A stretch of DNA of 49,679 bases from Actinoplanes sp. KI2 (GTDB lineage: Bacteria > Actinomycetota > Actinomycetes > Mycobacteriales > Micromonosporaceae). A program made the position numbers and the translations under genes. The stretch spans positions 1 through 49,679 of the forward strand of contig NZ_JAOSZE010000064.1 of assembly GCF_025630775.1 (NCBI RefSeq), written 5' to 3'. Numbering within the stretch: the stretch's first letter is position 1; each line of letters opens with the position of its first letter. Below the pieces are notes generated by a model, which searched no databases, was not told the origin of the DNA, and saw only the letters and a program-made list of their open reading frames with translations. Below, in pieces: positions 25,300-34,751 of this stretch.

Positions 25300-25879
25300 G
25301 CACGCGAAGATCTCTCGGCCCAGGAAGGCAGGCGGCCATCGACCCGGCACCCAGGGCACGAGCGACACCTGCGCGACGTTCCTGCGCGCAGGCCCACGCA
25401 ATCATCGCTACGGATTTTTTCGAGACGGTGACGCTGACCGGCACCAGACTCTACCTTCTGGCCGTTGTCCAACACGCCACCGAGAGCCCACATCCTCGCG
25501 CGGCGCTCTACGTCGGCTACCTCTGCCGCACGCTCCCGCCGCTTCGTTCGTCACACGCTCACGCCGCTCGGGGATACGGCCGCGGCGGCCCTCCATTGCA
25601 GATCGCCTCGGCTGAACGGTCAGCTTCGCGACCCTGATCGGGTTCGCCCTATCGTCGATTCGGGTCCAATGCGGACGGTGGTCCACGAAATTCTCGTGCC
25701 CCTGATGGTCGCGCCTGACCTGCGCATTCTTTAAGCTGAAACATGTCGGTAAGCGAACTGCTATCAATTCGCGATACCCGCTTGTCCGGGTATGGTGCAA
25801 ACCGTCGCCGTTGCCGGCGAATTCTTCGCCGTTTGCCGTGGGTTCATCATTCATTCAGTTGCTGGACAGGATTTTGCTC
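25300..25879. other. gap without a convincing gene
   Basis: I see no gene. A small inverted repeat (GCCGGCGAATTCTTCGCCG-like, around 25814-25830) could be a hairpin near the left end of the neighbouring transposase region. Insertion-sequence ends were looked for and not found. Confidence 0.35.
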
Positions 25880-27153
25880 CTACGTATTGTCGGTGTCGAT
25901 AGGTCGCGCCGGGTGGGGATGCAGGTACCGCAGGGTCATTTGCGTTCTCGGGTTGCCGCCGATCACGGCAGTGATCAGATCGTGAGGACGGCGGTTGGCG
26001 CGTCGGGTGGCGCGGGCGATGTTGGTGTCGCCGCTGGCCCGGTGGTAGCCGATCGAGGTGTTACGCAGGGTTGCCATGACGGCGGGCCCGTTGCCGATCC
26101 GCGCTTGATGTGAATCTTCACGGAACGTCACGTCCCGGACGTGATGCAGCTGGTTTTCGATCAGCCACTCGCGGCGGATCCATTCCTGCAGATCCGCGGG
26201 CCGGGCGTCGGTGGCGGACAGCGAGATGGTCAAGTAGGCGGTCTCGCGGGTGGTCTTGCCACTGGCAATGGCGGTACGGTCCGGGTGATCCGGACGGCCT
26301 GCTGCGCGTGCGGGAAGCCGATCCCGCCGGGCGTGTGCAGGGTGATGGCCTTGACCGTGCGGGTCTCGCGGCGGCCGTGACCGGCATCACGGGTCTGGTG
26401 GCCGATCGGGACCTGCGCCCATGGCAGTGTTTTGAGCTGGGCGAACAGCCTCGGCTGGTTGCCCTTCGCCGGGATCAGCAGGTGAGCACCACGGCGCGCG
26501 ATCTCGCTGGCGTGCCCGACCTGGGTGTGCAACGCGTCCGCGACGAAGATCAGCCCGTGCAGACTGCCGAGGAGTCGTTCGACAGCGTCCAGCAGCGGCG
26601 TGAACGCGGGGATCTCATTGGATTTCGCGTCCACCGTGACCTGGGCCAGGACGATCCCGGTGCTGGTGTCCAACGCGGACAGCAGATGGACCTGGCTGCC
26701 ATCAGGCCGGCGGGCACCCCGCACGGTCTTGCCGTCGACCGCGATGACCTGCCGATACCGCGGCCGGCGGGGCCCGGCCGGCACGGCGCGGCTGCGTAAC
26801 CAGCCGGCCAGGACCGTGGCAAGCAGATCGGCGTCCAGCCGGATCAGCAGCCGCCACACCGTGGTCGCGGCCGGCACCCCACGCATGAAGCCGAGCCGGG
26901 CACAGGCGATGTCGTCCAGGTCGTGCAGCCAGTCGGCGATCGCCGCCATACTCGACGCGCCAGCCACCACAGCGCACACCGCGACAACCAGCAGCCCCGC
27001 GAGCGGATAACGCAGCCCCCGCGGGCTGCGCGGGTCCGGCACCGCCATCACCGCCGCCAACAAGCTCGCTCGTTCACCGTCGGTCACCGGGCGAACGGGC
27101 GTGTCGGCGCGGGTAGTGACTGCGGACAATACCTGGATCGGGCATGCTGACAT
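25880..27153 (-). pseudogene. ISAs1-family transposase, frameshifted
   Basis: The first 307 codons (from 27153) hold the N-terminal DDE_Tnp_1-associated domain (LLAAVMAVPDPRSPRGLRYP, LAGLLVVAVCAVVAGASSMA) and the DDE core: VIAVDGKTVRGARRPDGSQV (first Asp), VADALHTQ (second Asp) and LIPAKGNQPRLF. Near 26270 one base is missing in a run where an intact gene would read RTVPAIASGKTTRETAYLTI; the correct continuation resumes in another frame from 26233 (TISLSATDARPADLQEWIRR, NQLHHVRDVTFREDSHQARI) to the stop at 25880. The single lesion suggests recent inactivation or frameshifting. Terminal inverted repeats could not be identified by eye. Confidence 0.88.
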
Positions 27154-27338
27154 CGCGGGTGAGGTCCTCGAAGTGTCCTGGAAGCGTGAGAACTCCCATG
27201 ATCACCTAAGCGACCTCACCCGCCCCAACCGCCTCCACAAAGGCCACTCAGCTCGCACAACCCCAGCCCATGCAGTCATTCACCGGACGCGCAATAGCCC
27301 TGGGTCAGCGCCCCGGTCGACGCGGCGGTCACATCGAC

Positions 27339-27932
27339 TCAGTTGCGTTGCCTTATGTCGGTGCCCGGGGCTTCGGTCGCTCGGTGGGCAAGCCATTGCC
27401 GCCGTGTGATCGCGTACTCGACTTCACCGAGTTCACTACCGGCAAGCGGTTCTTCCCACTGCATGTGGAATGTCCGTACGTGGTGCATGCCGACCGCTTT
27501 CATCGTCGCGCGGGAGGCGGCGTTGACTGCCATTGTCTCGGCGAAGATTCGCGTCAGTCCGAGGTCTTCGAACCCGTACCGGATCAACTCGCGCGCTGCC
27601 TCGCTGGCCAGGCCCTTGCGCCAGTGGCGCCGCAGGAGCCGGTAGCCCAGTTCGGCCTGGCCCTCAACTGGGCCTTGATCGGCGCGCTCGGGGGGCTGCA
27701 GGATCCACCAGCCGACGAACTCCCCGCCGACGAAACCGGCCCAGAAACCCAGTCCCGGAACCCGGCTCCCGGTCGCCAGCCGCCCGCGGTGCAGGACCTC
27801 GACCTCCTCGCGGGTACGAGCGCATCCGTTCCCCAGGTACCGCATGACCTCGGGATCAGAGTCGAGTTCGATCTCGTGTTTCAGGTGCTCGTCGGACAGC
27901 GGGACGAGCCGGATACGGCTGGTTTGCAGCAT
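27339..27932 (-). CDS. GNAT-family N-acetyltransferase (RimJ/RimL type)
   Basis: About 197 residues from the ATG at 27932 (GTG 27944 is possible). RimJ/RimL layout: TSRIRLVPLSDEHLKHEIEL at the N-terminus, GFWAGFVGGEFVGWWILQPP, then the acetyl-CoA site region ELGYRLLRRHWRKGLASEAA where RRxWRKGLA supplies the pyrophosphate-binding loop, and AETMAVNAASRATMKAVGMH. It would acetylate a protein N-terminus, an amino group or a drug; the substrate is unknown. It lies between an ISAs1 transposase on its own strand and an inverted remnant of a related transposase, so it could be cargo of a decayed composite structure. Confidence 0.88.
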   Translation of the reverse strand: MLQTSRIRLVPLSDEHLKHEIELDSDPEVMRYLGNGCARTREEVEVLHRGRLATGSRVPGLGFWAGFVGGEFVGWWILQPPERADQGPVEGQAELGYRLLRRHWRKGLASEAARELIRYGFEDLGLTRIFAETMAVNAASRATMKAVGMHHVRTFHMQWEEPLAGSELGEVEYAITRRQWLAHRATEAPGTDIRQRN

Positions 27933-28024
27933 TGCTTGCGACACGGACGCATTCTCGCGCAACCACGGCGACCGATCACCTGCTTTCGCCGGGTCGCTGC
28001 GATGTCACCTCCAGTCAGGCGAAT

Positions 28025-28245
28025 AGCTAATCGAAGCCCTGCACCATGTCAGGGACGTCACCTTCCGTGAGGACACGCATCAAGCCCGGACCGGCAACGG
28101 ACCCGCCGTCATGGCCACCCTGCGTAACACCTCGATCGGCTACCACCACGCCAACGGAAACCAACATCGCCCGCGCCACCCGACGCGCCGACCGCCGCCC
28201 CACGACCTCACCGCCGTCACCAGCAGCAACCCGAGAACGCAATGA
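28025..28245 (+). pseudogene. second ISAs1-family transposase C-terminal fragment
   Basis: Reads LIEALHHVRDVTFREDTHQA, RTGNGPAVMATLRNTSIGYH, then two small frame changes before SSNPRTQ-stop. It matches the C-terminus of the transposase at 25880-27153 (NQLHHVRDVTFREDSHQARI; SIGYH; GGNPRTQ) but with many substitutions, so it is a different, older copy, and it lies in the opposite orientation. Start and internal parts are missing. Confidence 0.85.
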
Positions 28246-28525
28246 CCCTGGCAGGTACCGGCGCTCGAATACCTGGGTGGGGGATACATGGCAAAGGATC
28301 GATTCCGGACGTAGGTCACCTCCTCCGGGCGCCTCGTCGCACGAGCAGCGCCGCTCTCGGCCGAGAGCTTCGGCGCGATTTGAAGCTGCCCTCGGTCCAC
28401 ATTTCGGACGCCGGACGTGTTCATCACCCGATGCGATTTGGGCTGCCCGAAAAAACGCGCTCGCCTCACCGTATTTCCTGACATCGATTTGTTAATCGAT
28501 GTGGTCCTGTCCGGGATGGACCGGC

Positions 28526-28710
28526 TCAGGCCGTACGGGCCGGTAGCGGCTCGCGGGCCAGTTGGCGCAGGTGCTCGAGGACCTGGAGGACCGCGGGCAG
28601 CACGCGGGTCTGCCGCCGGTGCAGCGCCGTCATGGTGATCGTGGTGTCGTCGCCGGCCAGCGGTCTGGCCACGATCAGGCCGGCCTGCTCGAGTGGGTCA
28701 CCGAGGACCC
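28526..28710 (-). pseudogene. LysR-type regulator C-terminal scrap
   Basis: The minus strand reads DPLEQAGLIVARPLAGDDTT, ITMTALHRRQTRVLPAVLQV, LEHLRQLAREPLPARTA-stop, matching the last ~60 residues of LysR substrate-binding domains. The rest is gone: upstream the frame runs into non-coding-like sequence. Confidence 0.55.
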
Positions 28711-29353
28711 CGCAGGCTCAGGCCGCGATCAACGCTGCTGGCGCCACGGGATCCACTGGGCCGGAACCGGCCGGGGAACCTCCAGGCGAGCGTCCTGAGG
28801 CCGGTCCGTTGAGGCCGGTGCGCCGGTTCCGCGCCCTGGTTGGGCGGGAACCGGCGGTGCTGCTGCGTTCTCTGCATGCAGGATCGCCGGTGCGCGGCAT
28901 GTATCCCTGTCCCCACAGGTATCCACCAGGCATGTTCCCCATCCCCACGGGAAGCAGCCCGTTGTGCGGCCGGTCATCCCCGACCGCCGAGCACCGAACA
29001 CGGCAGGTAACCCATCATGCCCGGTGAGTTTTGCGGTGTTGTTAACCGACGCTGGACCACTTGGCCGAGCCCGCCGGCCCGGGTTCCGCTCCGAGGGTCA
29101 CCCACCGTCTGGATCGGCTGCCGGTCGGCAACCTCAGGTAACGAAATGTCAGCGTCGCCGGCCGACGGTGTCAGTTCTGCGTTCAGCCGGTCCCACCCTG
29201 CGTCGTGGCGCCCGGCGGTCTCGTCGTCGTGTGGGCTCGACGACGTGTTCCCGAGCGTCGAGCCGGCCGTCGGCGGCACCTGGACCGGTCTATCTGAACC
29301 CCGGTGGCGTCGAGCAGTTCGTCGCCCGGTCGGGTCAGCAGATGCAGACCGTT
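28711..29353. other. gap without a convincing gene
   Basis: No gene can be defended. Between 28895 and 28960 there is a loose repetition of CCCCAYxxG words (TGTCCCCACAGG, ATCCCCACGGG) but no regular array. The rest has open frames only because of high GC. Confidence 0.4.
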
Positions 29354-30172
29354 TCAGCCTCGCCAGCGCAGGTCGGCGACCACGGCCCGGTGGTCTGAGG
29401 GGTGGATGCCGGCGATCGGTTCGCCGGCCAGCCGCACGCCCTCGACCAGCACCTGCTGGTCCTCGCGGCCAGGACGAAAAAAGATGTGGTCGATGCGCTG
29501 GTCGACCATCTGTGGTCCGGCCTCCAGCGGTGCGGACGGATGAGTCGAGGGCAAGGTGACCGCGTCAGCCGATCCCTGGCCGGCGCTCCAGGCATCGGTC
29601 AGCACATCCCCCGCCCGCCGCAGCACCGGAGAGTCGACCGCCGCGTTCAGATCGCCCATCAGCAAGACCGGACAGGGTCCGTCGAAGCGCGGGTCGGTAG
29701 CCAGATCGGCAACGAAGGTTCCCTGGGCGATGCGATCGTCGGTGTACGGAACGCCGTAGTCCAGGCAGGCCGCGACGATGGGCAGCGGCCCGGCCGGGTG
29801 ATCGACACGGACGGTCAGTGTCACCGGGTCCCAAGTGCGGTGCCGGGCCGGCATCGCCACCGCCTCGTGGTCGAGGATCGGCCACCGGCTCAGCACCGCG
29901 ATCCCGAGGTCGAACTCGGACCAGTCGGCCATGCCCGGGTCCGTCGGGGCCGGAGGGTAGGACGGCGAACCGAACACCGCGTGCATTCGCAGCCGCGCCG
30001 CCAGCTCGTGCGCCTGGGTCGTCCCGTCGCCGGCCCAGACCTCCTGAAGTGCCACGACATCGGGACGACACCGTTCCAGCGTCGCACGGATGCCCGGCTG
30101 CCGGTCGTGCCAGTGCGGCCCGAACCGCCACCAGAGGTTCCATGTCATCGCGCGGACCATGCTGTCGACCAT
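29354..30172 (-). CDS. endonuclease/exonuclease/phosphatase (EEP) family hydrolase
   Basis: 272 residues from the ATG at 30172 (ATG 30160 and 30154 also possible). The family motifs appear in order: MTWNLWWRFG, DVVALQEVW (metal-binding Glu), LLMGDLNAAVDSPVLRR (Asp and Asn), DQRIDHIFFRPG and HPSDHRAVVADL (catalytic His). No signal peptide, so it is predicted to be cytoplasmic. Members cleave phosphodiesters in DNA, RNA, phospholipids or inositol phosphates; nothing here tells which. It stands alone among remnants. Confidence 0.88.
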   Translation of the reverse strand: MVDSMVRAMTWNLWWRFGPHWHDRQPGIRATLERCRPDVVALQEVWAGDGTTQAHELAARLRMHAVFGSPSYPPAPTDPGMADWSEFDLGIAVLSRWPILDHEAVAMPARHRTWDPVTLTVRVDHPAGPLPIVAACLDYGVPYTDDRIAQGTFVADLATDPRFDGPCPVLLMGDLNAAVDSPVLRRAGDVLTDAWSAGQGSADAVTLPSTHPSAPLEAGPQMVDQRIDHIFFRPGREDQQVLVEGVRLAGEPIAGIHPSDHRAVVADLRWRG

Positions 30173-30365
30173 CAGCGGACCTCCGTCGACGTCGCGGTTG
30201 ACGCTCGGCTGCGATCAACGTACCTCCGGGCCGCCTCGACCGCGCGCCGAGCGTAGGCGCGCCACCTGCACATTGACTTCGATGTCAGCGACCTAGCGAC
30301 GCCTGCGCGGGCGGCCGAAGCCGACGTCCGACCAGTAGGACGGGAATAGCCAGACAGCCGTTGTC

Positions 30366-30540
30366 TCACTCCGCGCGGCGCGTCCCGGCCGGCCGCCCGA
30401 CCGTGATCGCCCAGAGCAGCCCGACCACCGCGACGAACAGGTAGCCGAGCGCGGGTCCGGAGAGGGGAAGGGCGGAGACGCCGAGCGGCACGGCGATGCC
30501 CAGGGCGTTACCCATCTGGGCCGACGTGTTGAGCAGCCGG
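30366..30540 (-). pseudogene. MFS transporter C-terminal remnant
   Basis: The last ~58 codons of a major-facilitator protein: LLNTSAQMGNALGIAVPLGV, SALPLSGPALGYLFVAVVGL, LWAITVGRPAGTRRAE-stop, i.e. a loop-TM11-TM12 layout. Upstream the frame turns Arg-rich and is not coding. Probably a DHA2-like drug exporter before truncation. Confidence 0.6.
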
Positions 30541-30728
30541 CGACGGTGGTGACGCCGAGAGCCGCAGCCGAGGGTCACCGGCCGCCGGCAGCAACGCCGG
30601 CGCGTCGTCGTGCCCCGGGATCGCAGTCGATGATCACCGGTTCGGCCATCAGCTCCCCTGCCCGGCCGCCGCCGGGGGCCATCCGCGTACCCGACGTACA
30701 GCCCCATCCGATCGGGATATTGCGGAGG

Positions 30729-32297
30729 TCAGCGCCCGCCGCCGCGGAAGACCTCGGCCACCGTGCGCAGGATCACCTTCGCATCGAGCCAGAGCGACCA
30801 GTTCTCGATGTAGTAGTTGTCGAACCGGGCACGGTCGGAGATCGGCGTGTCCCCGCGAAGGCCACTCACCTGGGCCAGCCCGGTGAGGCCGACCGGCACC
30901 CGGTGCCGCATCGCGTACTCGGGGTAGTCGACGGAGAACCGGTCGACGAAGTATGGCCGCTCGGGCCGCGGCCCGACCACGGTCATGTCACCGCGCAGGA
31001 TGTTCCACAACTGCGGCAGCTCGTCGAGTGAGGTGCGCCGCATGAACCGGCCGAAGGGGCCGACCCGCGGGTCGTGGCCGATGTTCCAGTTGGTCTGCGA
31101 CTCGGTCTCGTCCACCGGGCGCATCGAGCGGAACTTCATCAGGCTGAACGGCTTGCCGTACCGTCCGATCCGCTGCTGGCGGAAGATGATGTCCTTGCCG
31201 CCCTCGAGGTAGGTGCCCACCGCGCAGAAAGACAGGATGGGGCTCAGCAGCAGCAGCGCGATCGACGCGAAGATGACGTCGGAGGTGCGCTTGACCATCC
31301 ACTTCGGACCGGACAGCGTGGGCCGGCGCAGCGGTACGACCGGAATGGCGCCGATGTGGTCGGGTGAGCCGACCGAGCCGGGGAACTCGCGCAGCCTCGG
31401 CACCATCCAAAGGTCGGTGTCGGCGAGGCCGGATGCCCGGACCGCGCGTAGCAGCTGGCTTTCCGCGCAGTCGATGTCCGCGATGATGACCACGTCACAC
31501 TCGGTGTAGCGGACCAGTTCCTCGAGGTCCTCGAGGTGGCCGACCAGCGGGGTGCTCTCCCGCTTGACGTGTGCCGTGGTCGGCACGTCGACGAAGCCGG
31601 CGAACCGCAGGCCGTACTGGGGATAGCGGCGCAGCAACCGGGCCAGCTCGATCGCGACCGGGCCGCCGCCCAAGATGATCGCCCCGTGCTCGACCCACCG
31701 GCGGCGCCGCGCAGTCAGCACGGTCATCCGGCTGATCACCCGGGCGGGCAGCAGCAGGACGGCGGACACGGCGGCCAGCCGCAGGAAGCCGCCGACGTAG
31801 TCGATCGAGTTATGCCGCGTGGCGACCACGATGGCGACCGCGGCCGTGGCGGCCAGGAACCGGAAGTACAGCTGCGGCAGTTCGTCCAGCACACTCACGT
31901 GCCGGCGGGCGCGGTACAGTCCGCCCACGGCGAAGGCGCCCACCGTGACGAAAGCCATAGCCACGGAGGCCTTCCAGAATTTCTGGTCCGCGGCGATCGG
32001 GGCGAGCAGCGCCGCCAAGTCGATCGGCAGGACCAGCATCCAGGCGCGCAGCGGCCGGGTGCGAGCGGCGCTCGCCGACGGGATATAGGGCAGCACGACC
32101 GTGGACCGCGCGCCGCCCTCCACCAGGCGCTCGGTCGGCGGCTCCTCCGGGCTGCGCCGGGGCGTCGGTATGGCGACCAGCGGCGTCTCGCCGCTCGCCG
32201 CCCACCAGTCGAAGGCGCCGGCCCGTGCCGGCCCGGCTCCGGCAGCCTGCCGGGGTGAAGGAGTCGTCTGTACCATTTCGTGCATCCCCCGTGCCAT
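30729..32297 (-). CDS. polyprenyl-phosphate sugar-1-phosphate transferase initiating polysaccharide synthesis
   Basis: Up to 522 residues. N-terminal Pro-rich cytoplasmic region (1-80), four hydrophobic segments (about 85-180), a Rossmann-like nucleotide-binding region (GAIILGGGPVAIELARLLRR), a further membrane segment (VIFASIALLLLSPILSFCAV), and the C-terminal bacterial sugar transferase domain with its signatures FRQQRIGRYGKPFSLMKFRS, RRTSLDELPQLWNILRGDMT and VVGPRPERPYFVDRF. It transfers a hexose-1-phosphate from a nucleotide sugar to undecaprenyl phosphate, the first step of lipid-linked glycan assembly. It diverges from the LCP gene and opens the glycopolymer locus. Start codon is uncertain (TTG/ATG at 32297 to 32277). 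Confidence 0.92.
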   Translation of the reverse strand: MARGMHEMVQTTPSPRQAAGAGPARAGAFDWWAASGETPLVAIPTPRRSPEEPPTERLVEGGARSTVVLPYIPSASAARTRPLRAWMLVLPIDLAALLAPIAADQKFWKASVAMAFVTVGAFAVGGLYRARRHVSVLDELPQLYFRFLAATAAVAIVVATRHNSIDYVGGFLRLAAVSAVLLLPARVISRMTVLTARRRRWVEHGAIILGGGPVAIELARLLRRYPQYGLRFAGFVDVPTTAHVKRESTPLVGHLEDLEELVRYTECDVVIIADIDCAESQLLRAVRASGLADTDLWMVPRLREFPGSVGSPDHIGAIPVVPLRRPTLSGPKWMVKRTSDVIFASIALLLLSPILSFCAVGTYLEGGKDIIFRQQRIGRYGKPFSLMKFRSMRPVDETESQTNWNIGHDPRVGPFGRFMRRTSLDELPQLWNILRGDMTVVGPRPERPYFVDRFSVDYPEYAMRHRVPVGLTGLAQVSGLRGDTPISDRARFDNYYIENWSLWLDAKVILRTVAEVFRGGGR

Positions 32298-32558
32298 GAA
32301 GGCGGCTCACGCTACCCCGATCGAGCCGGAATGCTAAGGCCTGTTGCCGACCCAAACCACCGGCTCCCGGGTGCCGGATTCATTCCTTTTGATGCCGACC
32401 GAAGGTTTGGCCGGAATTTGAAACCGGACAATTGCCTAGCACCCCGGCGTCGGATCACCGGCATCGAAGAAATGAAATTCATCACAGCCGGCGGGCGCAG
32501 CCCCCGTAGCCAGGGCATGAGGCCATGGGGGGTTGCAAGGCTCAGTACGATCTCATCC

Positions 32559-33677
32559 ATGCCGACCAGACAGCCGATGCAAGACCGCGACGCCACCGAA
32601 ATCATCGGCCTGGTTAGGGATCGCGACCCCAACGACACGCCGGCCACGCACGCCGCGCCGAAGAGGCCGAGGAAGCGGATGACCCGCCGGGCCAAGATTA
32701 TCTTGGGCTTCGTGCTCGTGCCGCTGATCCTGATCGGCATCGGCCTTGTCGCCGCCGGGATCTACGTGCACAACGTCGAGGGCAACGTCAGCCGGGTCGA
32801 CGCTTTCGCCCAGGTCCCCGAGGCCAGCCGCCCGCAGAAGGATGCGACCGCCAAGGGCGCGGTCAACTTCCTGCTGCTGGGCAGCGACACCCGCGACCCG
32901 AACAACACCGGCGGCTCGCGCAGCGACACGCTCATCGTCCTGCATCTGAACAAGGACCAGTCGGCCGCCCAGCTCATCTCCATCCCGCGCGACACCTGGG
33001 TGCACATCCCCCGGTCGGCCAACGGCCAGCACGGCAACACCGACTCGAAGATCAACGCATCGTATGCCTGGGGTGGCGTTCCGCTGGTGGTGCAGACGGT
33101 CGAGGGGTATACGGGCGTCCGCATCGACCACGTCGCCCTGATCGACTTCGCCGGCTTCAAAGAGGTCGTGGACGCGCTCGGCGGCGTCAACATCGATGTC
33201 GAGACGTCATTCACCTCGACCCACGCGCTGAGCGGCCCCGGGGGTGTGCGCCACTTCGACAAGGGCCCGCAGCTGATGGACGGCGCCGCCGCGCTCGACT
33301 ACGCCCGCGAGCGGTACTCGTTCAAGGACGGCGACTTCGCCCGCATCCGCCACCAGCAGCAGGTGATCAAGGCGATCCTCGACAAGGCCGCTTCCGGCGG
33401 CATGCTGTCCAGCCCCGCCAAGCTCAACGCCTTCCTCAACGCCACCACCAACACGGTCAGCGTCGACAAGGGCCTCAACCTCATCGACATGGCCATGCAG
33501 CTGCGCCACCTGCGCAGCGGCAACCTGAACTTCTACACGAGCCCCACCAAGGGCACCGGCAGGATCGGCAACCAGAGCGTGGTCCTGCCCGACACGACCA
33601 AGGCCAAGGCCCTGTTCGACGCGGTCCGCAAGGACGACACCGCCATGATCCAGAAGCTTGGCGCCGAGGCGAAGTAG
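32559..33677 (+). CDS. LytR-CpsA-Psr (LCP) family glycopolymer ligase
   Basis: About 372 residues from an ATG at 32559 (32577 possible; no strong RBS). A cytoplasmic basic segment (KRPRKRMTRRAK) precedes one membrane segment (about 46-68, IILGFVLVPLILIGIGLVAA). The extracellular LCP domain follows with its landmarks: NFLLLGSDTRDPNNTGGSRS, SDTLIVLHLNKDQSAAQLIS, IPRDTWVHIP, DSKINASYAWGG and DYARERYSFKDGDFARIRHQ. LCP proteins move lipid-linked glycopolymers onto peptidoglycan or arabinogalactan. Lying back-to-back with the initiating transferase, it suggests the polymer made here is wall-attached. It ends in a hairpin terminator (33692-33724). Confidence 0.92.
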   Translation: MPTRQPMQDRDATEIIGLVRDRDPNDTPATHAAPKRPRKRMTRRAKIILGFVLVPLILIGIGLVAAGIYVHNVEGNVSRVDAFAQVPEASRPQKDATAKGAVNFLLLGSDTRDPNNTGGSRSDTLIVLHLNKDQSAAQLISIPRDTWVHIPRSANGQHGNTDSKINASYAWGGVPLVVQTVEGYTGVRIDHVALIDFAGFKEVVDALGGVNIDVETSFTSTHALSGPGGVRHFDKGPQLMDGAAALDYARERYSFKDGDFARIRHQQQVIKAILDKAASGGMLSSPAKLNAFLNATTNTVSVDKGLNLIDMAMQLRHLRSGNLNFYTSPTKGTGRIGNQSVVLPDTTKAKALFDAVRKDDTAMIQKLGAEAK

Positions 33678-33691
33678 GGCTGAGTTCGGAA

Positions 33692-33724
33692 CACCGGCCG
33701 GTACCCCCAGGGTCCCGGCCGGTG
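33692..33724 (+). terminator. hairpin terminator after the LCP gene
   Basis: A perfect 10-bp stem (CACCGGCCGG with CCGGCCGGTG) with a 13-base loop, 15 bases after the LCP stop. The loop could extend the stem partly (ACC/GGT). No U-tract. Confidence 0.6.
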
Positions 33725-33783
33725 GAGTGTCCAGGGTCGGTCACGAGTGCGACCCCGGTGGGGATGGCGCGAGAGTCGCAGGC

Positions 33784-34318
33784 ATGACTGACATGAAGCT
33801 CGACGTAGTGGTCATCCCGGTGACGGACGTCGACCGCGCCACCGAGTTCTACGGCCGGCTCGGCTGGCGTCTCGACCGCACGCCGCCCGACGTGGTCCAG
33901 CTGACTCCGAGGGCGTGGCCCGGCCGGGCGCGACGCCGGGCTCGGCCAAGAACTACCGGGTCGTCACCGACGACATCGAGGCCATCCGCAACGAGCTGCT
34001 GGCGGCCGGCGTGGCGGTCGGCGAGCTCTACCAGATGACCCCGGACGGCCCGCAGCCCGACCTCGCCCCGACCGCGGCACCTACCGCTCCCGGGCGACGT
34101 TCGCCGACCCGGACGGCAACGTTTGGCTCCTCCCGGAGGTCACCACCCGCCCTGCCCGGCCGCGTCGACCCCGGCCAGTTCTCCTTCACCTCGGCCGAGG
34201 ACCTGTCGGTCGCCCTGCACCGGGCCGCCGCAGCCCACGCAAGATCGACGCGGACCGGCTGACGTGGGCCGCCGAGTACCTCACCGCCGAGCAGGCGGGC
34301 ACTCAGCTTCCCGGCTGA
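33784..34318 (+). pseudogene. glyoxalase/VOC-family pseudogene
   Basis: The frame from the ATG at 33784 gives MKLDVVVIPVTDVDRATEFY, GRLGWRLD, then a deletion and shift to KNYRVVTDDIEAIRNELLAA, GVAVGELYQM, then another shift to TFADPDGNVWLLPEVTT and a tail (LTWAAEYLTAEQAGTQLPG-stop at 34318). These are the elements of a vicinal-oxygen-chelate protein followed by the short helical extension found in many actinobacterial members. At least two indels inactivate it. Confidence 0.8.
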
Positions 34319-34751
34319 GAAGTCTGCCGAGCCGGCCGGGTTGATCAACCCAGCCGACTCCTTTTCTGGCCGGCCGGGTTTGTGAGGACTGTCACTCCAC
34401 GGTGTATCGGGTCGCCGCGGCGGGCGGGCGGACGGCCGGTCTCCGCCCGAGGTCGCGAGCCTCCGGCGGCACAGATTCGGACAATTCGCCGGCGGGCCGC
34501 AGGCGTCGGATTCCTCATTTCGGAAAGCCGTCATCTGAATCAGCCAAATGCGCAAAACCGACGATCGGCATGACCGGGGCAGCTCCGGACGCGTTCCGTC
34601 ACAGTCCGAACACTTGCGCAAACCGGCACGACTGCCCGCGGGTACGGGGGGTGGAAGGGTGAAGAGTCTTCGCGTAGCATGACCGCGCCTTGCGTGCGAT
34701 TGGCGGGCTCGGGTTACAGGAATTGACCGATCGGACGGAGAAGCAACGGGG
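34319..34751 (+). other. intergenic region upstream of gmd, with a perfect palindrome
   Basis: No gene. It holds a perfect 14-bp palindrome GGGTTGATCAACCC (34338-34351) followed by a second GGCCGGCCGGG block (34370-34380); it could be an operator or the stem of a terminator for the lost VOC gene. The last ~100 bp should contain the promoter of the gmd operon; AGCATGA near 34676 is a weak -10 candidate. Confidence 0.35.

Noticed and set aside
34338..34351. The 14-bp palindrome as an insertion-sequence end
   Set aside because: It is a single palindrome without a matching distant inverted copy or transposase; operator or hairpin is simpler.
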